Shown: positions 43,897 through 52,366 of the stretch, one piece after another
Layout: the number at the start of each line of letters is the position of its first letter
Position numbering within the stretch: the stretch's first letter is position 1
Position numbers and translations under genes: made by a program
NCBI GenBank assembly: GCA_002716585.1
Contig: PBBL01000003.1
Coordinates: 62,001-126,000, forward strand
DNA from: Myxococcales bacterium
GTDB lineage: Bacteria > Myxococcota_A > Bradymonadia > Bradymonadales > GCA-2716585
Direction of reading: 5' to 3'
Length of the DNA stretch: 64,000 nt
The notes under the pieces: generated by a model
Told to the model about the DNA's origin: nothing
The model's database searches: none
The model's input: the letters and a program-made list of their open reading frames with translations, nothing else

Positions 43897-44009
43897 ACGG
43901 CTTCGTTCGCGCCAGCGGCCCGGGTCGGGTCCTGGGGGTGAGGTGCGTTGCGCCGTATCGAGGCCGGTGGAGACCGGCTCGGGCGGGAGAGAGGGGGAGA
44001 AGGCCGTCG

Positions 44010-45008
44010 ATGACCGATGATGATGTGCTGCTGAGGGTCAACAACCTGGTCACCACGTTTCAGACCGAGAAGGGCAAGATCCGCCCGGTGGACGGGCTCA
44101 GCTTTGAGGTGAAGCGGGGGAAGACCCTGGCGATCGTGGGCGAGTCGGGCAGCGGCAAGTCGGTGACGTCGCTGTCGATCATGCGCCTGATCCCGGAGAG
44201 CAACGGCGCGATCGAGAACGGTGAGGTGTGGTTCGAGGGCGAGGACGTCCTCAAGCGCTCTCCGAAGGAGATGCGCTCGCTGCGCGGCAACCGGATGGCG
44301 ATGATCTTCCAGGAGCCGATGACGGCGCTCAACCCGGTGTACACGATCGGGCAGCAGATGCGCGAGGTGTACGACCTGCACCAGAACATCAGCCGGAGCG
44401 AGGCGAGGTCGCGCTCGGTGGAGATGTTGCAGAAGGTGCGGATCTCGGATCCGTCGCAGGTGCTCGACAAGTACCCGCACCAGCTGAGCGGCGGGATGCG
44501 GCAGCGGGTGATGATCGCGATGGCGCTGGCCTGCAACCCGTCGCTGCTGATCGCGGACGAGCCGACGACGGCGCTCGACGTGACGATCCAGGCGCAGGTG
44601 CTGCGGCTGATGCGGCAGCTCCAGGAGGAGCTGGGGACGGCGATCATCTTCATCACCCACGATCTGGGGGTGGTGGCGCAGGTGGCCGACGAGGTCATGG
44701 TGATGTATACGGGTCGGGTGGTGGAGCGCGGCACGGTGCACGACATCTTCGAGCGGCCGACCCACCCGTACACCCAGGGGCTCCTCGGGTCGCTGCCCTC
44801 GTTGGAGGACGACCGGGACCGGGGGGAGCTGACGACCATCAAGGGCGTGGTGCCGAGCCTGTGGGAGCTGCCCGCGGGGTGTCGCTTCGCGGGGCGGTGC
44901 CCGAAGGCGCTCGACAGCTGCCACAAGCCGCCGGTGCCGGAGCTGATCCCGATCAACGGGGTGCACGCGGCGGCCTGCCCGGTGGTCCTTGACGACGACG
45001 CATCATGA
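44010..45008 (+). CDS. oppD: Oligopeptide/dipeptide ABC importer ATP-binding protein (OppD/DppD)
   Basis: This 332-residue ATPase is the first gene of a five-gene importer. Walker A is GESGSGKSVTSLS, the Q-loop is MIFQEPMTALNPVYT, the signature is LSGGMRQRVMIAMALA, Walker B is LLIADEPTTALDVT and the switch His is in FITHDLGVVAQ. The C-terminal oligopeptide-type extension has Cys in GCRFAGRCPKALDSC and AACPVV, typical of the 4Fe-4S-like Cys set in this family. I chose ATG 44010; a longer frame from 43842 would cross the promoter candidate. The stop overlaps oppF by four bases. Confidence 0.94.
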   Translation: MTDDDVLLRVNNLVTTFQTEKGKIRPVDGLSFEVKRGKTLAIVGESGSGKSVTSLSIMRLIPESNGAIENGEVWFEGEDVLKRSPKEMRSLRGNRMAMIFQEPMTALNPVYTIGQQMREVYDLHQNISRSEARSRSVEMLQKVRISDPSQVLDKYPHQLSGGMRQRVMIAMALACNPSLLIADEPTTALDVTIQAQVLRLMRQLQEELGTAIIFITHDLGVVAQVADEVMVMYTGRVVERGTVHDIFERPTHPYTQGLLGSLPSLEDDRDRGELTTIKGVVPSLWELPAGCRFAGRCPKALDSCHKPPVPELIPINGVHAAACPVVLDDDAS

Positions 45009-46081
45009 CGGACGGCGCGACGATGACGAACACTCCGACAGCAGCGAAGGGCAGAAAGGATGGCGCGGAGAGCATCCTGAAGCTCAACAACGTCTCCAAG
45101 TACTTCCCGATCACCGGCGGGATCTTGCGCCGCGAGGTGGGCCGGGTGTATGCGGTGAACAACGTCTCACTGGCGGTCAAGAAGGGCGAGACGCTCGGGA
45201 TCGTCGGCGAGTCCGGGTGCGGCAAGTCGACCCTGGCGCGGACCATCCTGCGGCTGTACGAGCCGAGCGGCGGCGAGGTGATCTTCAAGGGCCAGGACCT
45301 GACGAAGCTCGACAAGAAGGGGCTCAAGGCGACTCGCCGCGACATGCAGATGATCTTCCAGGACCCGTACGCCTCGCTCAACCCGCGGATGTCGGTCGGG
45401 GCGATCCTGGAGGAGCCGTTCGTGCTCCACAAGATCGGGACGAAGGAGTCGCGGCAGAAGAAGATCGCGGAGCTGCTGACCCAGGTGGGGCTGAGGCCGG
45501 ACGCGATCCACCGCTACCCGCACGAGTTCTCGGGCGGGCAGCGGCAGCGGATCGGGATCGCCCGGGCGCTGGCGCTCAACCCGGACGTGATCATCTGCGA
45601 CGAGGCGGTGTCGGCGCTGGACGTGTCGGTGCAGTCGCAGGTGCTCAACCTGCTGGTGCGGCTCCAGCGCGAGTTCGAGCTGACCTACCTGTTCATCTCG
45701 CACGATCTGACGGTGGTGAAGTACATCTCGGATCGGATCGCGGTGATGTACTTGGGGAGGGTGGTCGAGCTGGCGACGAGCGACGACCTGTACGGGTCGC
45801 CCCGTCACCCCTACACGCAGGCGCTGCTGACGGCGGTGCCGATCCCGGATCCGAGCCGCAAGGACGAGAGTGACATGCTGGAGGGCGACGTGCCGAGCCC
45901 GAGCAACCCGCCGAGCGGGTGTCACTTCCACACGCGCTGCAAGTACGCCACCGCGCATTGCAAGAAGGTGGCGCCCGAACTGAAGACCGAGCCCGGGCGC
46001 GCGACGCAGGTGGCCTGCCACCTGCGCGACCCGGACAGCCCGATGTATACGACAGAAGACCAACCGACCCCCGGAACATGA
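45005..46081 (+). CDS. oppF: Oligopeptide/dipeptide ABC importer ATP-binding protein (OppF/DppF)
   Basis: This 358-residue ATPase pairs with OppD to drive import. Walker A is GESGCGKSTLARTIL, the Q-loop is MIFQDPYASLNPRMS, the signature is FSGGQRQRIGIARAL, Walker B is VIICDEAVSALDVSVQ and the switch is FISHDLTVVKYI. The C-terminal Cys cluster is in SGCHFHTRCKYATAHC and ACHLRD. The ATG overlaps the oppD stop (ATGA); an internal ATG at residue 9 is a possible alternative start. Aspartate in CDEA, with Ala instead of Pro, is common in the OppF branch. Confidence 0.94.
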   Translation: MTDGATMTNTPTAAKGRKDGAESILKLNNVSKYFPITGGILRREVGRVYAVNNVSLAVKKGETLGIVGESGCGKSTLARTILRLYEPSGGEVIFKGQDLTKLDKKGLKATRRDMQMIFQDPYASLNPRMSVGAILEEPFVLHKIGTKESRQKKIAELLTQVGLRPDAIHRYPHEFSGGQRQRIGIARALALNPDVIICDEAVSALDVSVQSQVLNLLVRLQREFELTYLFISHDLTVVKYISDRIAVMYLGRVVELATSDDLYGSPRHPYTQALLTAVPIPDPSRKDESDMLEGDVPSPSNPPSGCHFHTRCKYATAHCKKVAPELKTEPGRATQVACHLRDPDSPMYTTEDQPTPGT

Positions 46082-46091
46082 AGGTGACCCC

Positions 46092-47945
46092 GTGACCCCG
46101 AAGACCAGAACTGTTGTTGTTCACCTCGCGCTCACGCTGGGCCTGCTGGCGACGCTGACCTCCTGCGCCTGCAAGTCCGAGAACGGCGGTGGAGACGGTG
46201 GCGGGAGCAAGCCCGCCATTGAAAAAGGCGAGGACGGTAAGCCGATCAAGGTGCTCAACTACTTCCGGAGCGCGGCTCACAAGAGCCTCGACCCGCCGAA
46301 GCAGTTTGACAGCGCCTCGGCGGAGCTGATCGACAACGTGTACGACACGCTGCTGGACTACCACTACCTCAAGCGCCCCTACGAGCTGGTGCCGAACCTG
46401 GTGTCGGAGATGCCGTCGCTGAGCGAGGACGGGCTGACCTACACCTTCAAGCTGCGCAAGGGGATCAAGTTCGCCGACGACGACTGCTTCCCCGAAGGAA
46501 AGGGGCGGGAGCTGAACGCGGACGACGTCATCTACTCGATCAAGCGCTTCGCGGACGCGAACATCAACACGAACAGCTACCACGTCCTGCTCAAGGATCG
46601 CGTCGCCGGGATGGACGACTTCCGGGCGAAGACCAAGGAGGCGGGCAAGGGCGCCGATTACGGGACGCTCGACATCGACGGCGTCAAGAAGGTGGACAGC
46701 CACACGCTGACGATCACGCTCAAGCGCAAGGATCCGCTGGCGCTCTACGCGTTCGCCTCGTCCCCGACGGCGATCGTGCCGAAGGAGGCGGTGGAGAAGT
46801 ATGGCGACGAGTTCGAGCGGCACCCGGTCGGGACCGGGCCGTTCGTGCTGGCGGAGCTGTCGCGGCGCGGCGAGGTGGTGCTCAAGAAGAACCCGAACTA
46901 CCACCTGACCTACCCGACCGAGGGCGACGCGGGTGACAAGGAGGCGGGCTTGCTGGAGCACGCGGGCAAGCAGCTGCCGCTGGTGGACGAGGTGCACCTG
47001 CCGCTGATCGAGGAGCCGCAGCCGCGCATGCTGGAGTTCCTCAAGGGGCGCATCGACTGGATCGGGCTGGACCGCGACAACTTCACGAAGATGGCGACCA
47101 AGGACGACAAGGGCAACTTCACGCTCAACGCCGAGTACGCCAACAAGTTCGACATGTACGCCGAGCTGCGGCTGGTCAACACCTACTACTCGCTCAACAT
47201 GAAGGACGAGCTGCTGGGCAAGAACAAGGCGCTGCGCCAGGCGCTGGCGTACGCCTTCAACACGCCGCTGTACATCGAGCAGATGCTCAACGGCCGCGGT
47301 CAGAAGCTGCACTCCATCGTGCCGATCCCGATCGCGGGCAGCGAGCGGGACACGAAGGCGCAGTGGTATGAGCACAACCTGGAGATGGCCAAGAAGAAGC
47401 TGGAGGAGGCCGGGTTCCCCAACGGCGAGGGGCTGCCGGAGCTGACGATCGAGTACGGCAGCTCCAGCACGGTGGCGCGTCAGAACTTCGAGTTCCAGCG
47501 CAACCTGCTGGCCAAGGCCGGGATCAAGGTCAAGGGCGGCTTCCAGAGCTTCACGGCGTTCCTGGGGAAGGTCGAGACGGGCAACTTCCAGATCGCGTCC
47601 TCGGCGTGGGCGGCGGATTACCCGGACGGCGAGAACTTCTACCAGCTGCTCTACGGCCCCAACAAGGTGCCCGGGCCGAACCAGGCCTCCTACGACAACC
47701 CCGAGTTCAACACCCTCTACGAGCAGGCCAAGTACATGCCGCCCGGGCCGGAGCGCAACGCGGTGTTCGCGAAGATGGCCGAGATGATCAAGGAGGACGT
47801 GCCGGTCATCCTGTCGGTCAACCCGCTGGCGTTCGGCATGTACCAGAAGTGGGTCGGGAACATGAAGCGCAGCATGATGGATGACGCGCCCTACAAGTAC
47901 CTCGACATCGACATCGACGCGAAGAAGAAGGGGGTCCCGGAATGA
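46092..47945 (+). CDS. oppA: Oligopeptide-binding lipoprotein (OppA/DppA, SBP family 5)
   Basis: This 617-residue extracytoplasmic solute-binding protein captures peptides for the importer. It begins at GTG 46092, shortly after the oppF stop, with lipobox TLTSC. The mature N-terminus has a Gly-rich tether (ENGGGDGGGSK). Family 5 features are SLDPPKQFDSASAELIDNVY, a TYTFKLRKGIKFADDD segment, a large mid-domain (KRKDPLALYAF, GTGPFVLAELSRRGEVVLKK) and C-terminal PDGENFYQLLYGPN. Lipid anchoring in a diderm places it in the inner or outer membrane, facing the periplasm. The stop overlaps oppB by four bases. The specific ligand cannot be predicted. Confidence 0.92.
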   Translation: MTPKTRTVVVHLALTLGLLATLTSCACKSENGGGDGGGSKPAIEKGEDGKPIKVLNYFRSAAHKSLDPPKQFDSASAELIDNVYDTLLDYHYLKRPYELVPNLVSEMPSLSEDGLTYTFKLRKGIKFADDDCFPEGKGRELNADDVIYSIKRFADANINTNSYHVLLKDRVAGMDDFRAKTKEAGKGADYGTLDIDGVKKVDSHTLTITLKRKDPLALYAFASSPTAIVPKEAVEKYGDEFERHPVGTGPFVLAELSRRGEVVLKKNPNYHLTYPTEGDAGDKEAGLLEHAGKQLPLVDEVHLPLIEEPQPRMLEFLKGRIDWIGLDRDNFTKMATKDDKGNFTLNAEYANKFDMYAELRLVNTYYSLNMKDELLGKNKALRQALAYAFNTPLYIEQMLNGRGQKLHSIVPIPIAGSERDTKAQWYEHNLEMAKKKLEEAGFPNGEGLPELTIEYGSSSTVARQNFEFQRNLLAKAGIKVKGGFQSFTAFLGKVETGNFQIASSAWAADYPDGENFYQLLYGPNKVPGPNQASYDNPEFNTLYEQAKYMPPGPERNAVFAKMAEMIKEDVPVILSVNPLAFGMYQKWVGNMKRSMMDDAPYKYLDIDIDAKKKGVPE

Positions 47946-48874
47946 TGAGCTACATCGTCCGGCGGCTGCTCTACATGATCCCCACCATCCTGGGGGTCGC
48001 GCTGCTGGTGTTCTTCCTGTTCTCGGTGGCCGGTGAGGATCCCGTTCGGATCGCGCTGGGGTCGCACGCCTCGCCGGAGGCGATCGCGGCGCTGGAGGCG
48101 AAGTGGGGGCTGGACAGGCCGCTGCACATGCAGTTCCTGGGCTTCCTGGGGCAGATCGTCACGTTCGATTACGGCGAGTCGTTCATCAGCGGCGAGCCGC
48201 TGTCGGACATGTTCGCCGAAGGGGCGGTGGTGTCGCTGTCGCTGACGCTGCCGCCGTTCGTGATCGGGCAGGTGCTGTTCGTGTCGCTCTCGATCCTGAT
48301 CGCCTACTACCGCGACAGCTGGCTGGACCGGTTCGCGACGGCGGGCACGGTCATGACGATGAGCGTCTCCTACCTGGTCTACATCATCGCCTTCCAGTAC
48401 ATCCTGGCCTACCAGCTGGAGCTGTTCCCGATCCGGGGCTACGCCTCCGGCCTGGAGGGGCTTCAGTACCTGGTGTTGCCGTCGCTGATCATCCTCGTGG
48501 TGAGCATCGGGCCGAACGTGCGGATCTACCGGACGGTGTTCCTCGACGAGATGAACGCCGACTACGTCCGCACGGCGCGCGCCAAGGGCGTGGGCGAGGC
48601 GGGGGTGCTGTTCAAGCACGTGCTCAAGAACGCGATGATCCCGATTTTGACGTACACGGTGGTGGCGATCCCGTTTCTGATCCTGGGCTCGTTCCTGATG
48701 GAGCGCTACTTCAGCCTGCCGGGCGTCGGTGATCTGCTGATCAGCGCCATCAACAACGGCGACTTCCCGGTCCTCAAGGGGCTGACGATGTACATCGCCA
48801 TCGCCTACTCGGTGTTCAACCTGTTGACGGACATCGCGTACGCGTACGTCGATCCGCGAGTGCAGCTCAACTAG
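47942..48874 (+). CDS. oppB: Oligopeptide ABC importer permease (OppB/DppB)
   Basis: This 310-residue permease has six predicted helices and starts with the family YIVRRLLYMIPTILGVALLV segment. The EAA loop that docks to the ATPase is DYVRTARAKGVGEAGVLFKH, and the last helices include YFSLPGVGDLLISAINNGDF. The ATG overlaps the oppA stop (ATGA), showing tight coupling of the binding protein and permease genes. It is followed after 11 bases by oppC. Confidence 0.94.
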   Translation: MMSYIVRRLLYMIPTILGVALLVFFLFSVAGEDPVRIALGSHASPEAIAALEAKWGLDRPLHMQFLGFLGQIVTFDYGESFISGEPLSDMFAEGAVVSLSLTLPPFVIGQVLFVSLSILIAYYRDSWLDRFATAGTVMTMSVSYLVYIIAFQYILAYQLELFPIRGYASGLEGLQYLVLPSLIILVVSIGPNVRIYRTVFLDEMNADYVRTARAKGVGEAGVLFKHVLKNAMIPILTYTVVAIPFLILGSFLMERYFSLPGVGDLLISAINNGDFPVLKGLTMYIAIAYSVFNLLTDIAYAYVDPRVQLN

Positions 48875-48885
48875 GGGGCAAGCGA

Positions 48886-49746
48886 ATGTCTGAGTACCAG
48901 TCCGAGAGCCTGGGCCAGCGGGCGCTGCGCCAGCTGCTCAAGAAGAAGTTTGTTGTTTTTTGTTTCGCGATCATCGCGCTCTACCTGTTCATCGCGTTCC
49001 TGGGCGTGATCGGGCTGCTGCCCGACTACCAGGAGCGCGTCGCGGCGCCGTACCAGCCGCCGAGCCTCGGCTTCGCGACGCTGCTCGGGACGGACATCTT
49101 CGGGCGCAGCGTCCTCTACAAGATCCTGGCCGGGACGCAGACCGCGATGACGATCGGGTTCCTGGTGACGGCGATCTCGGTCCCCGTCGGGGTGGCGCTC
49201 GGCGCGCTCTCCGGCTTCTACGGGGGCAAGGTGGACGCGTTCATCGTCTGGCTGTACACGGTGATCGTGTCGGTCCCCTACATCCTGATGGTGATCGCGA
49301 TCAGCTACGTGCTCGGCAAGGGGCTGGTGGCGATCTGCATCGCCATGGGCGCGCTCGGGTGGGTGGGGCTGTGTCGCCTGACCCGCGGCGAGTTCCTCAA
49401 GCACCGCGATCGGGAGTACGTCATGGCCTCGCGCCTGCTGGGCGCGAGCGACATGCGGATCATCTTCATCCACATCCTCCCCAACGTCATCCACCTGGCG
49501 ATCATCACCGCGTCGCTGCGGATCCTCGGGGCGATCAAGTCCGAGGTGATCCTCACCTACCTCGGCGTCGGCATCCAGGACGGGTCGAGCTGGGGGACGA
49601 TGATCTCCGACGCCTCCGGCGAGCTGGTCCAGGGCATCTGGTGGCCGCTCACGGGCGTGGCGGCGGCGATGTTCGTCATCATCTACGCCTTGAACGTCGC
49701 GGGCGACGCGCTGCGTGACGCCCTCGACCCGAAGCTGCTGGATTGA
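48886..49746 (+). CDS. oppC: Oligopeptide ABC importer permease (OppC/DppC)
   Basis: This 286-residue permease is the partner of OppB. It has an N-terminal cytoplasmic helix (LGQRALRQLLKKKFVVFCF), the periplasmic loop typical of OppC (PPSLGFATLLGTDIFGRSVLY), the core helices and an EAA loop EYVMASRLLGASDMRIIFIH. It ends in AGDALRDALDPKLLD, the usual OppC C-terminus. With it the importer is complete: two ATPases, one binding protein and two permeases. The gene order D-F-A-B-C differs from the common A-B-C-D-F order, but the operon is intact. Confidence 0.94.
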   Translation: MSEYQSESLGQRALRQLLKKKFVVFCFAIIALYLFIAFLGVIGLLPDYQERVAAPYQPPSLGFATLLGTDIFGRSVLYKILAGTQTAMTIGFLVTAISVPVGVALGALSGFYGGKVDAFIVWLYTVIVSVPYILMVIAISYVLGKGLVAICIAMGALGWVGLCRLTRGEFLKHRDREYVMASRLLGASDMRIIFIHILPNVIHLAIITASLRILGAIKSEVILTYLGVGIQDGSSWGTMISDASGELVQGIWWPLTGVAAAMFVIIYALNVAGDALRDALDPKLLD

Positions 49747-49786
49747 CCCGCGCCGGGTCGCTGGCCTGCGAGCGTGTGGGGGCGGT

Positions 49787-50182
49787 ATGTCGTATCAGAG
49801 CGAAAAGGTCACCCGCGGCGTCTGCGTGACGGTCGAGAGCTTCCACGTCCCCGGCCGCAGCGCCCCCGAGCGGGGCTACTACTTCTTCGCCTACCGCGTC
49901 ACCATCGAGAACGAGGGCGACACCTCCGTCCAGCTCATCTCGCGCCACTGGGTCATCACGAACGCCAACGGCGAGGTCAAGGAGGTGCGCGGCCCCGGCG
50001 TGGTCGGCGAGCAGCCGGTGATGGAGCCGGGCGAGGCGTTTGAGTACACCAGCTTCTGCCCGCTGCCGACGCCCGTCGGCGCGATGAACGGCTCCTACCA
50101 GATGGTCGATCTGGAGACCGGCGAGGAGTTCGACGCGGAGATCGCGCCGTTCACGCTGGCGGAGCCCGGATCGCTGCACTGA
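49787..50182 (+). CDS. apaG: ApaG domain protein
   Basis: I chose ATG 49787, which gives 131 residues, close to the 125 of Escherichia coli ApaG. Family marks are GVCVTVESFHVPGRSAPERG, YYFFAYRVTIENEGD, VQLISRHWVITNANG, VRGPGVVGEQPVMEPGE and YTSFCPLPTPVGAMNGSY. ApaG is a small beta-sandwich protein linked genetically to Co2+ resistance and Mg2+ homeostasis and to apaH/ksgA in enterobacteria. The domain also occurs in F-box proteins. Its biochemical role is not settled. Here it stands alone, 40 bases after oppC, with no apaH or ksgA nearby, and it converges on a membrane-protein gene. Confidence 0.9.
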   Translation: MSYQSEKVTRGVCVTVESFHVPGRSAPERGYYFFAYRVTIENEGDTSVQLISRHWVITNANGEVKEVRGPGVVGEQPVMEPGEAFEYTSFCPLPTPVGAMNGSYQMVDLETGEEFDAEIAPFTLAEPGSLH

Positions 50183-50218
50183 CCCTGGCGACCAGGCACG
50201 CCCCTCATCAACCCGGAT

Positions 50219-52270
50219 CTACGCGAGCACCCGGACCTGCGCCAGCTCAACGGCGGTGTCGAAGATGACCTCGTCCTCCTCCTCGCTGAGGTCGATCGCC
50301 GCGTCGTCGTCAAAGACCACGTCGTGGTTGCCCGCCCGCAGGCGCGCGAGGCGCTCGTGGAGCGGCTGGAGGTCGAAGAGGTGCGGGTCAGGCCTCCCGT
50401 CGGGCGGCGCGAGCGGGTCGAGGTCGAGGTCGGCGGCGATGGCGGTGATCTCGGCGGTCACGACGCGCTCAGGGAGGTTGGGGAGGTTCCCGAAGCCCTC
50501 CTCGACGGCGCGGGCGGCGTCCATGAAGGCGAGCTGGCGGTCGCCGCGTTTGAGGGCGCGGCGCAGTGAGACGAGCAGGCCCCGGCGGAGGTCTCGGAGC
50601 ATCCCCTCGTGGGCGCAGGCGCGGGCGGCGTAGCGGGCGGTGGCGCTGAGGACCGCGGTGCTGATCGCCATCAGCGTCAGCGCCCCGCTCCCGACGATGA
50701 ACAGGGGAGCGCTCTCCACCGCCGAGAGCACGCCGACGCCCACCAGCGCCATGGAGTAGGTCCCCGCCACGAGGCGGTCGGAGGCGACGAGGTGCCCGCG
50801 GGTCAGCCCGACGATGTTGACTGGCGCGCGCCCCTCGGGCTGGTTGCTCCGTCGCTGCCAGCCCGACTGGGACGCGGGCTCGATGTACTCGGCCTCGATG
50901 TCCTGCGAGAGCGCGCCCTCGATGTCGTCCAGGAGCCCCGGGGGGAAGGCGAACGCCATGTCGCCGTCGTCGGTCATCTGGAGCTGGCCGTCGGCCAGCG
51001 CGCAGAGGCGGACGCCCAGCTCGATCGCCTCGCTTTGGCTGAGGCCCTCGCTCAAGACGAGGTCGAGGGCCGAGATCGCCCCGCCGCGCTGCTTGGCGAG
51101 CAGCAGCGCGCGGGCGCCCATGTCGGTGTCCTGAGGGCGACGGTGGGCGAAGGTGCGGCGGAGCGCCCGCGTCGTGCGGAGCACCAGGTCGTTGGTCGGG
51201 AGGTAGCGCTCGGTCCAGTCGATGATGTCCGCCTGGCGAACCCAGTCCGAGGGCGAGATGTCGCCCGCCTCCTCGCGGCGGGTCACGGAGCGCCACAGGC
51301 CGCGCACCCAGACAAAGAGCACCGTGGCGGTCGCCGCGATGATCATCAGCAGCACGATCACCACGATCACCACCAAAATCGCCTCGCCGAGGCCGTCGCC
51401 GTCGCTGTCGCCGCTGCCCCCAGAGGAGCTGCTGGACGACCCGCCGGAGAACCACGATCCACCCGAGAACCACGATCCACCCGAGGAGCCGCCGCCGTAG
51501 GCGGTGCTCGGGGTGGGATCGACCCAGAGCCAGGCCGAGGAGCCGTTGGAGGAGGAGCCGCCGCTCTTGCGCCTCGCCCGCTTGCGGGGCTCCTCGCTGG
51601 CCTCCAGGTCGCCGAGGCGCGGCCCCGAGATGAACACCGGGGTCAGCAGCAGGTGCACGACCCACCCGGCGACGAGGTTGACGACGAAGAACACCGCGAG
51701 CAGCGCCAGGCCAATGAGCCCGACGACGAGCCGGTCCTCCTCGGGGCCGCTGAACATCTCGACGAGCGTCAGCCCCGCGCCGAGGCCGAGGGCCAGGACC
51801 GGCCAGGCGGCGCCGATGTTGGCGAAGACCGCCAGCCCGAGCAGGAGCGCCCGCAGCGGCCAGCTGCGGGCGCGTCGGGAGCGGAGGGCGGCGACGTCGC
51901 GCGCCTCGAAGTCGTGCAGCATGCGCCCCTGGGCCGTGATCCTCAGTCGGCAGGGGATCTCCTCGCGCAGCTTCGCCAGCGCCTCCTCGATCACCTCGGC
52001 GTCTTCGCCGAGCTGCCCGGCGAGCGCGCTCGCCTCAGCGCCCTTGACGCCGTCCTTGAAGCGCTTGAGGAGGGCCGACTCGGCGCGACGGATGCGCGCG
52101 TTCCAGCGCCGCTCGGCGTTGCCCTGGACCGGCCGCGCCGCGGGCAGCACCGGCATGATCTCACGGATCGCTCCGGGGGAGACGCGCCGGGAGCGGGTCA
52201 GGATCCAGGCGATGAGGTGTGCCAGCGGGACGGACGCCAGCAGCGCGATGAGGAAGGGGGTGACGTTCAT
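50219..52270 (-). CDS. Multi-pass membrane protein with Gly/Ser-rich loop, unknown function
   Basis: The 683-residue product has an N-terminal helix (FLIALLASVPLAHLIAWIL) and a cytoplasmic charged domain that looks like a winged-helix or alpha-helical bundle (NARIRRAESALLKRFKDGVK). A pair of hydrophobic stretches follows (LRALLLGLAVFANIGAAWPV, VGLIGLALLAVFFVVNLVAG). Then comes a Gly/Ser-rich loop with GGSWFSGGSWFSGGSSSSSS, another helix (ILVVIVVIVLLMIIAATATV) and a long C-terminal cytoplasmic part with further hydrophobic segments. The WFSGG loop recalls DUF2207/TPM-type proteins, but I cannot assign a family. A 21-bp duplication encodes the repeated GGSWFS. It is next to a second membrane protein gene on the same strand. 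Confidence 0.65.
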   Translation of the reverse strand: MNVTPFLIALLASVPLAHLIAWILTRSRRVSPGAIREIMPVLPAARPVQGNAERRWNARIRRAESALLKRFKDGVKGAEASALAGQLGEDAEVIEEALAKLREEIPCRLRITAQGRMLHDFEARDVAALRSRRARSWPLRALLLGLAVFANIGAAWPVLALGLGAGLTLVEMFSGPEEDRLVVGLIGLALLAVFFVVNLVAGWVVHLLLTPVFISGPRLGDLEASEEPRKRARRKSGGSSSNGSSAWLWVDPTPSTAYGGGSSGGSWFSGGSWFSGGSSSSSSGGSGDSDGDGLGEAILVVIVVIVLLMIIAATATVLFVWVRGLWRSVTRREEAGDISPSDWVRQADIIDWTERYLPTNDLVLRTTRALRRTFAHRRPQDTDMGARALLLAKQRGGAISALDLVLSEGLSQSEAIELGVRLCALADGQLQMTDDGDMAFAFPPGLLDDIEGALSQDIEAEYIEPASQSGWQRRSNQPEGRAPVNIVGLTRGHLVASDRLVAGTYSMALVGVGVLSAVESAPLFIVGSGALTLMAISTAVLSATARYAARACAHEGMLRDLRRGLLVSLRRALKRGDRQLAFMDAARAVEEGFGNLPNLPERVVTAEITAIAADLDLDPLAPPDGRPDPHLFDLQPLHERLARLRAGNHDVVFDDDAAIDLSEEEDEVIFDTAVELAQVRVLA

Positions 52271-52366
52271 GGGCGTGTGTGGTCAGGATGCGGGTTGAAG
52301 CGGAGACACACGTTCGGGTTCCTGGCCACTGTCGCCCAGATCGGGGGGGAAGGCAAGGGTGGCCCG